A stretch of DNA of 26,098 nucleotides from Fimbriimonadaceae bacterium (GTDB taxonomy: Bacteria; Armatimonadota; Fimbriimonadia; Fimbriimonadales; Fimbriimonadaceae). Position 1 is the first letter of the stretch. Every line of letters starts with the position of its first letter. A model generated the notes under the pieces. That model was not told the origin of the DNA, ran no database searches, and saw only the letters and a program-made list of their open reading frames with translations. Location: contig JACMJO010000065.1 of the NCBI GenBank assembly GCA_014380605.1, positions 1 to 26,098 on the forward strand. Reading direction: 5' to 3'. Below, in pieces: positions 22,893-26,098 of this stretch. A program made the translations under genes and the position numbers.

Positions 22893-23767
22893 GCGAAACT
22901 CACGAGCCGACAGCTAAGGAAGAGGTCGCTGAGATCGTGAAGGGAGGTTCCAAGTTCTTCCTTAGGGGAAGTGGCTCACTAAAGCAATTTTCGGTTCGTT
23001 CGGAGGAGGAGAGCTATCCGACGATCCTCCTGGAAGGGCTAAATGGAATCATCGATTTCAGTCCCAATGATCAAGTCGTGAATGTCCGCGCAGGAACTCG
23101 GCTGTCCGATGTTGGCTTCGAGCTAGAAAAGCACGGTCAAAGCATTCCCTACTTGAATCTCTACGAAGGTTTCCAAACGAAAGTGGGGGAAGGTACGGTT
23201 GGCGGAAGCTTGTCAATGAATCTCCCACACTTCCTTGAACGGGAGTGCGGCACTTGGAGAGATTGGATTCTTGGCCTAACCGTCATTCTTGCTGACGGCA
23301 CAATTTGCAAGTCGGGCAGCCACGCGGTCAAAAGCGTTGCCGGTTACGACGTGCACAAGCTTTTTGTCGGGGCTCGAGGGACGCTTGGGGTCGTGACCGA
23401 GGTAATCCTGCGTACCTATCCGAGTGAATCGCTCCCGAAGATGGAGACAGATGACAATTGGCATGTGCCCCGCACAGAGACGGATCGCCTTTGCTTCCAC
23501 CGGGTCACGGCTAAGGACTATGAAGAAGCTTGGAGCAACGCCCGTGAATTCTATTCCTGGGGAGTGCCTAAGACAAGTACGATTCTCGTGTGGCTGCCGC
23601 CCGATCGGGACTTGCCCAGGTTTCCTGGTGACCAGCTTATCCGCTCCGGCTGCGGCGCAAAGAACCTGGAACTCACCGACCCAATCCAGATCAAGTTGAT
23701 GAAGCGGGCCAAGCAGATTTTCGACCCGACTAACAAGCTCAATCCCGGCGAATGGGGATTCATGTGA
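22889..23767 (+). CDS. glcE: glycolate oxidase FAD-binding subunit GlcE
   Basis: A 292-residue FAD-binding protein related to, but shorter than, GlcD. It has LEGLNGIIDFSPNDQVVNV, then RAGTRLSDVGFELEKHGQ, VGGSLSMNLPHF, SGSHAVKSVAGYDVHKLFVG and ARGTLGVVTEVILRTYP, and ends with IFDPTNKLNPG. It is needed together with GlcD and GlcF for oxidase activity. The GTG at 22889 is used because it overlaps the glcD stop by GTGA. A TTG 13 codons further up is in frame but lies inside glcD and adds nothing conserved. Its own TGA overlaps a GTG of glcF in the same way. Confidence 0.9.
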   Translation: MSETHEPTAKEEVAEIVKGGSKFFLRGSGSLKQFSVRSEEESYPTILLEGLNGIIDFSPNDQVVNVRAGTRLSDVGFELEKHGQSIPYLNLYEGFQTKVGEGTVGGSLSMNLPHFLERECGTWRDWILGLTVILADGTICKSGSHAVKSVAGYDVHKLFVGARGTLGVVTEVILRTYPSESLPKMETDDNWHVPRTETDRLCFHRVTAKDYEEAWSNAREFYSWGVPKTSTILVWLPPDRDLPRFPGDQLIRSGCGAKNLELTDPIQIKLMKRAKQIFDPTNKLNPGEWGFM

Positions 23768-24945
23768 GCCAACTTACCGACCTCACAACCCAATGCATCC
23801 GGTGCGGCTTCTGTTTGGAAAGCTGCCCGACCTTCGTCCTGACCGGCGAGGAAACAGAATCGCCCCGAGGCCGTATCTACCTGGTTCGCAGCGCGGAGGA
23901 GGGCCAAGTTCAGTGGCAGGATGCCAAGCCTCACTTGGACAAATGCCTCGGCTGTCTTGCCTGCACCACAGCCTGTCCGAGCGGAGTCAAATACGGCGAA
24001 ATCCTAGAACTGGCCCGAAGCAAAGTGGGCAAGAGCTTGCCAAAAAAGGCTCTTCTCACGGGAATGACCAGGCCCAATCTCCTGCGCATCCAACTCAAGC
24101 TCGGCCGACTCTTCCCCAGCAAACGAATTCCCGCTTTGCTTAGCCGACTCTTAAGCGGGCAAACCCCAGAAGTCGATAAGCCCCAACTCCCTGCCAAGAA
24201 GTCCTTTCCGTCGCTCGATGAATCCAAGCTCCCACCTATCCGCGGCGAGGTCTTCATGCTCGAAGGCTGTGCGATGCGCGTGTTGTATCCCCACGTCAAC
24301 GAGATCACGCGTCGGATGTTGCGCCGGGTGGGATTTCAGGTCCGCGAAATTGGGCAGGGATGTTGTGGGGCTCTGCACGCCCACAACGGCTACCTTGATG
24401 AGGCGAAGGCGATGAGGAGTCGCCTGTATTCCGCATTGAGTGGCGATATCCCGATCATCGTCAACTCGGCAGGATGCGGGAGTTGGCTTAAGGATGGGGA
24501 TCGATCCGGATGGGTCTTCGACGCCAGCGAATTCCTCTTGCAAGAGGGACTCGCAGAAATTCTGGCGCGTGAAGGCACAGGCGGTCTGACTAGAGTGACC
24601 TACCACGACGCCTGCCACCTGAGCCATGGACAAGGAATCCGCTCGGCGCCCCGAGAATTGCTCAAGGCTATTCCGGGCTTGGAGTTGGTCGAGCTTGAGG
24701 AATCGGACATGTGTTGCGGGAGCGCGGGAATCTACAACATCGCCCAACCCAAAATGGCTCGCGAACTATTAGAGCGTAAATGGAAAAACATCGAGTCGAC
24801 CGGAGCCACCATCGTCGCAACGGGCAATCCGGGATGCCATGCCTGGATTGCACAAGCCGCCCGAGAGCATGGGCAAAGGGTCGAGGTATTGCACACGCTT
24901 GAAGTGTTGGAAAGATCGTTCCTACGACCTCGGTCCACGTCTTAA
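23764..24945 (+). CDS. glcF: glycolate oxidase iron-sulfur subunit GlcF
   Basis: A 393-residue iron-sulfur protein. Two ferredoxin-type [4Fe-4S] motifs stand at the N-terminus: CIRCGFCLESCP (Cys 11, 14, 17, 21) and CLGCLACTTACP (Cys 61, 64, 67, 71). Two CCG domains follow, marked by GQGCCGALHAHNG and DMCCGSAGIYN. It passes electrons from the flavin subunits to the membrane quinone pool. I use GTG at 23764 because it overlaps the glcE stop by GTGA, exactly like the glcD/glcE junction; the ATG at 23752 is in frame and would add four residues. The 3' end overlaps the convergent caspase-like gene by 24 bases. Confidence 0.93.
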   Translation: MSQLTDLTTQCIRCGFCLESCPTFVLTGEETESPRGRIYLVRSAEEGQVQWQDAKPHLDKCLGCLACTTACPSGVKYGEILELARSKVGKSLPKKALLTGMTRPNLLRIQLKLGRLFPSKRIPALLSRLLSGQTPEVDKPQLPAKKSFPSLDESKLPPIRGEVFMLEGCAMRVLYPHVNEITRRMLRRVGFQVREIGQGCCGALHAHNGYLDEAKAMRSRLYSALSGDIPIIVNSAGCGSWLKDGDRSGWVFDASEFLLQEGLAEILAREGTGGLTRVTYHDACHLSHGQGIRSAPRELLKAIPGLELVELEESDMCCGSAGIYNIAQPKMARELLERKWKNIESTGATIVATGNPGCHAWIAQAAREHGQRVEVLHTLEVLERSFLRPRSTS

Positions 24946-25410
24946 CCGAGACCAAAAACCGCCACGACCAGGATCATCCTCTATCTCTTTCCGATATGTG
25001 TGCATTGGGTGGATAAACAAGGGCATAGGCGAAGCCGTCACATTCGGGAAGCAATGCAAAACATCGGCGACCTTTAGCCACCGATTCACATACTCCGCCT
25101 TGGAACCACTGTAGCAAGCCCTTACTTCAGCGAGCTTTAGCTTCGGCAAGCCGAGCCTAACCCGCTCTTCGATCACCCAATCCAGGTCGCTTTGCCGAAA
25201 GTATCCGCCATTGCCCAAGTGCAGCGCGCCTCCCTTGTCGCCGTGGCCGTAGAAGAAAAACTCGTCTGCTTCCAGCAAAGCTTGACGAAGCTCCTCAGTA
25301 GTGGGCCGCACTAGCAACCGCCCGGGCCGCCTGCCCAATGTGAACCCAAAAGCAAAGTCGGTGAACGGAACCCTTGCTTCGTCACCCCTTACGATCAGTA
25401 GGCCTGGCAT
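24922..25410 (-). CDS. small caspase-like (clan CD-type) protein, predicted
   Basis: The frame is open from 25632, but that would run into folE2, so the ATG at 25410 is more likely and gives 162 residues. The pattern is that of caspase-fold peptidases: a strand with LLEADEFFFYGHGDKGG (His56) and a later strand with LKLAEVRACYSGS (Cys99), the H-G and [AS]-C dyad of clan CD. The opening LLIVRGDEARVPF is plausible as the first strand. No repeat, death or NB-ARC domain is present, and the length is close to a bare catalytic domain. It may be a protease or a degenerate relative. There is no leaderless hexamer at six bases. It lies between glcF (overlap of 24 bases) and folE2 and has no obvious partner here. 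Confidence 0.6.
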   Translation of the reverse strand: MPGLLIVRGDEARVPFTDFAFGFTLGRRPGRLLVRPTTEELRQALLEADEFFFYGHGDKGGALHLGNGGYFRQSDLDWVIEERVRLGLPKLKLAEVRACYSGSKAEYVNRWLKVADVLHCFPNVTASPMPLFIHPMHTYRKEIEDDPGRGGFWSRLRRGPRS

Positions 25411-25461
25411 AGCTGTTCTGTCATTATGAGACGTAAGTAATTGAAACGCCGGAACCAAGAA

Positions 25462-25478
25462 ACCGTAGAACCTACGGT
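25462..25478 (+). promoter_or_regulatory. hairpin directly upstream of folE2
   Basis: ACCGTAG-AAC-CTACGGT is a perfect 7-bp stem with a 3-base loop, ending ten bases before the folE2 ATG. It overlaps the only Shine-Dalgarno-like bases (GGTGG, 25476-25480), so it could hide the ribosome site, or it could be a protein-binding operator. I see no clear match to a known Zur box. Confidence 0.4.
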
Positions 25479-25488
25479 GGCAAAGCCC

Positions 25489-26098
25489 ATGAACGACTCT
25501 AAGAACACCACGCTCGTCGATATCCAGAGCACCCAAGACGAGCGCAATATCCCGATCGACCGGGTGGGGGTTCGCAATGTGAAGTATCCGATGTATGTGC
25601 GCGAGCGCGACAATGGGCCGCAGTACACGCACGGCGTCTTCACCCTAACCGTCGATCTACCCCGCGAATTCAAAGGCACCCACATGAGCCGGTTTCTGGA
25701 GGTTCTAGGCGAGCATAACCGCGACCTCAGTGTTGAGACGATTCCCGAGATTCTCGCCAAGTTGAGGGAGAAACTTCAAGCCGACACCGCCCACTTAGAA
25801 GTGACCTTCAAACTCTTCCGCGAAAAGGCGGCCCCGGTCACGGGCAAGGTCGGCATGATGGCCTATGACTGCGGATTTTCGGCCTGGGGTGGCGCAAAGG
25901 ACTGCTTCGAATTGATCCTAACCGTTCCGGTGACGACCCTGTGCCCATGCAGCAAAGAGATCAGTGATTTCGGCGCCCATAACCAGCGAGGATACGTCAC
26001 GGTTCGGGTCAAGCCCAACGGTGGAACTCTTTGGCTGGAGGACGTGATCGATATGATTGAAGCCTGTGGCTCCGCTCCGCTCTATCCGGTGCTGAAGA
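25489..26098 (+). CDS. folE2: GTP cyclohydrolase IB (FolE2), 3' end outside window
   Basis: The frame opens at the ATG at 25489 and is still open at the right edge (203 codons plus one base). It begins MNDSKNTTLVDIQSTQDERN and has VGVRNVKYPMYV, HGVFTLTVDLP, GTHMSRFLEVL and TLCPCSKEISDFGAHNQRG, where C152 is in the position of the FolE2 metal-binding cysteine and the His follows in GAHNQ. FolE2 converts GTP to dihydroneopterin triphosphate, the first step of folate (and, in some bacteria, queuosine) synthesis, and works with several metals, so many bacteria use it when zinc is low. The family is ~260-300 residues, so roughly a quarter is missing. The start is chosen from the conserved N-terminus and a GGTGG eight bases upstream. 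Confidence 0.95.
   Translation, partial: MNDSKNTTLVDIQSTQDERNIPIDRVGVRNVKYPMYVRERDNGPQYTHGVFTLTVDLPREFKGTHMSRFLEVLGEHNRDLSVETIPEILAKLREKLQADTAHLEVTFKLFREKAAPVTGKVGMMAYDCGFSAWGGAKDCFELILTVPVTTLCPCSKEISDFGAHNQRGYVTVRVKPNGGTLWLEDVIDMIEACGSAPLYPVLK

Noticed and set aside
25411..25632. N-terminal extension of the caspase-like frame
   Set aside because: It is antisense to the conserved start of folE2 and contributes no recognisable strand.

Overview
The window is about 26 kb of GC-rich bacterial chromosome (60-base lines I counted in the ordinary genes run near 60% G+C). It carries 18 protein genes I can support. Two are cut by the window edges: an isochorismatase-family hydrolase at the left and GTP cyclohydrolase FolE2 at the right. 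I found no rRNA, tRNA, CRISPR array, transposase or integrase. The gene mix (large secreted metalloprotease, GH78 and GH130 carbohydrate enzymes, glcDEF, FolE2, NarL-type two-component pair), the lack of clear Shine-Dalgarno sites and the intergenic heptamer repeats suggest a free-living bacterium outside the well-studied phyla. Armatimonadota (Fimbriimonadia) is my best guess, but this is an impression and not a proven assignment.

Layout. 1-3114: isochorismatase-like hydrolase, S9 serine peptidase and a small P-loop NTPase, all on +. 3158-3288: a perfect palindrome and a heptamer repeat leading into a promoter. 3289-4485: a LolA-like secreted protein and a Cys-rich secreted protein. 4598-8701: a probable anti-phage or stress locus with an AIPR protein, a MazG-like nucleotide pyrophosphohydrolase and a PD-(D/E)XK nuclease fused to a DUF2075/Schlafen-type helicase. 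8702-9156: non-coding, with a second heptamer array and a cluster of palindromes. 9157-12464 (-): a glycosyltransferase with an extra C-terminal domain, overlapping a GH130 glycoside phosphorylase. 12533-15567 (+): a metzincin-like protease and a coiled-coil lipoprotein. 15574-17367 (-): a NarL/LuxR response regulator and its histidine kinase. 17453-20781 (+): GH78 alpha-L-rhamnosidase-like enzyme overlapping a K+ channel. 20778-21401 (-): 3-methyladenine DNA glycosylase. 21441-24945 (+): glcD-glcE-glcF, joined by GTGA overlaps. 24922-25410 (-): a small caspase-like protein. 25489-end (+): folE2.

How genes work together. GlcDEF should form the membrane-associated glycolate oxidase. The kinase and regulator form one two-component system. 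The GT/GH130 pair probably makes and phosphorolyses a mannose-type glycan. The AIPR/MazG/helicase genes are the best candidate for an undescribed system.

The most general signal is regulatory. Seven transcription-unit starts (490, 3289, 4598, 6374, 15025, 17453, 21441) have a -10-like hexamer exactly six bases before the start codon. This predicts leaderless mRNAs, and it corrects or supports several start codons.
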